Source: Bacteroides sp. (GTDB lineage Bacteria > Bacteroidota > Bacteroidia > Bacteroidales > P3). Taken from it: a stretch of 64,000 bases of DNA. The stretch spans positions 124,001 to 188,000 of the forward strand of contig JAMPIH010000001.1 in assembly GCA_023662825.1 (NCBI GenBank), given 5' to 3'. The notes below the pieces were generated by a model. The model saw only the letters and a program-made list of their open reading frames with translations, was not told the origin of the DNA and made no database searches. The translations under genes were made by a program, and so were the position numbers. Below, piece after piece: positions 63,754-64,000 of the stretch (its first letter is position 1; every line of letters starts with the position of its first letter).

Positions 63754-64000
63754 CTATTTAAAAAGTTTGCCGGCGATAACCATACGCTGAACTTCGGAGG
63801 TTCCTTCGTAGATTTCGGTAATCTTGGCGTCGCGCATCATCCTTTCCACCGGATATTCGCGCGTGTAGCCGTAACCGCCGTGGAACTGAACGGCCTTGGT
63901 GGTAACTTCCATCGCGGTTTCGGCAGCGAACAACTTGGCCATGGCCGCGTCTTTGGAGAAGTCAACATGCAGGTCCTTCTTGTAGGCCGCGCTGCGAACC
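63754..64000 (-). CDS. Acyl-CoA dehydrogenase, C-terminal part (runs off right edge)
   Basis: Only the last 82 residues are present. [54 protein letters not shown] carries the ACAD C-terminal signature (QxxGGxGYxxExPxxRxxRDxxxxxIYEGTxEVQ). Known: alpha,beta-dehydrogenation of acyl-CoA; the short-chain, butyryl-like type is plausible. It precedes etfB by 30 nt. Confidence 0.92.
   Translation of the reverse strand, partial: VRSAAYKKDLHVDFSKDAAMAKLFAAETAMEVTTKAVQFHGGYGYTREYPVERMMRDAKITEIYEGTSEVQRMVIAGKLFK

Overview
The window reads as a chromosomal segment of an anaerobic member of the Bacteroidetes, most likely order Bacteroidales. The evidence is type IX secretion (T9SS) parts (PorP, PorK) and three large secreted proteins with T9SS C-terminal sorting domains, one of them a gingipain-like C25 protease; a glycine-lipid acyltransferase pair (GlsA/GlsB); a B-type fumarate reductase (FrdCAB); methylmalonyl-CoA mutase small subunit and epimerase; and many copies of the Bacteroidetes -7 promoter box TAnnTTTG. 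Family-level placement cannot be made from this sequence alone. Coding density is high, most genes sit in short operons on both strands, and I see no rRNA, tRNA, CRISPR array, prophage or insertion sequence.

Layout. 1-3.3 kb (minus): a truncated U32 peptidase-family gene, then porK and porP with their own promoters and terminators. 3.4-5.8 kb (minus): alcohol dehydrogenase, DUF2520 protein and KdsC-like phosphatase. 6-10 kb: a ComEA-like helix-hairpin-helix protein facing a secreted YD-repeat-like protein and pheT. 10.2-12.6 kb (plus): glsA-glsB-engB. 12.7-16.7 kb (plus): mutA-mntP-queD-apbE. 16.8-35.4 kb: T9SS cargo 1 (plus), then on the minus strand a Pif1-like helicase, a pair of large unrecognised secreted proteins (1488 and about 750 residues), and the 1970-residue T9SS cargo 2. 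35.7-43 kb (minus): frdCAB and the C25 protease (T9SS cargo 3). 43-43.2 kb: a tandem palindromic repeat carrying promoter boxes, leading into lnt (plus). 44.9-49.2 kb (minus): lepA-glgB-osmC. 49.2-49.9 kb (minus): a DUF4160 / DUF2442-HTH pair behind a perfect palindrome, candidate toxin-antitoxin-like module. 50-54 kb (plus): polyferredoxin, Fe-S aldo/keto reductase, DUF1893 protein and an exported flavodoxin. 54-58.7 kb: hydroxyacid dehydrogenase, zinc-cysteine-less sirtuin (minus), methylmalonyl-CoA epimerase and a large histidine kinase. 58.7-64 kb (minus): glyS-sui1-dgt and an acyl-CoA dehydrogenase-etfB-etfA operon running off the right edge.

How the parts fit. The metabolic genes describe a fermentative cell that reduces fumarate and makes propionate through methylmalonyl-CoA, with an Etf/acyl-CoA dehydrogenase branch and glycogen metabolism. 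The cell-envelope genes (Lnt, KdsC, GlsA/B, T9SS) describe a Gram-negative surface built to export large adhesins and a protease.

The points most worth a second look are the unrecognised 1488/754-residue secreted pair, the DUF4160/DUF2442-HTH module with an 18-bp palindrome abutting its -7 box, four promoters followed within 7-10 nt by a strong RNA hairpin (two of them T9SS cargo genes sharing the 12-mer TATTATCTTTAC), and the 75-77 bp tandem repeat upstream of lnt whose palindromic cores are in opposite orientation.
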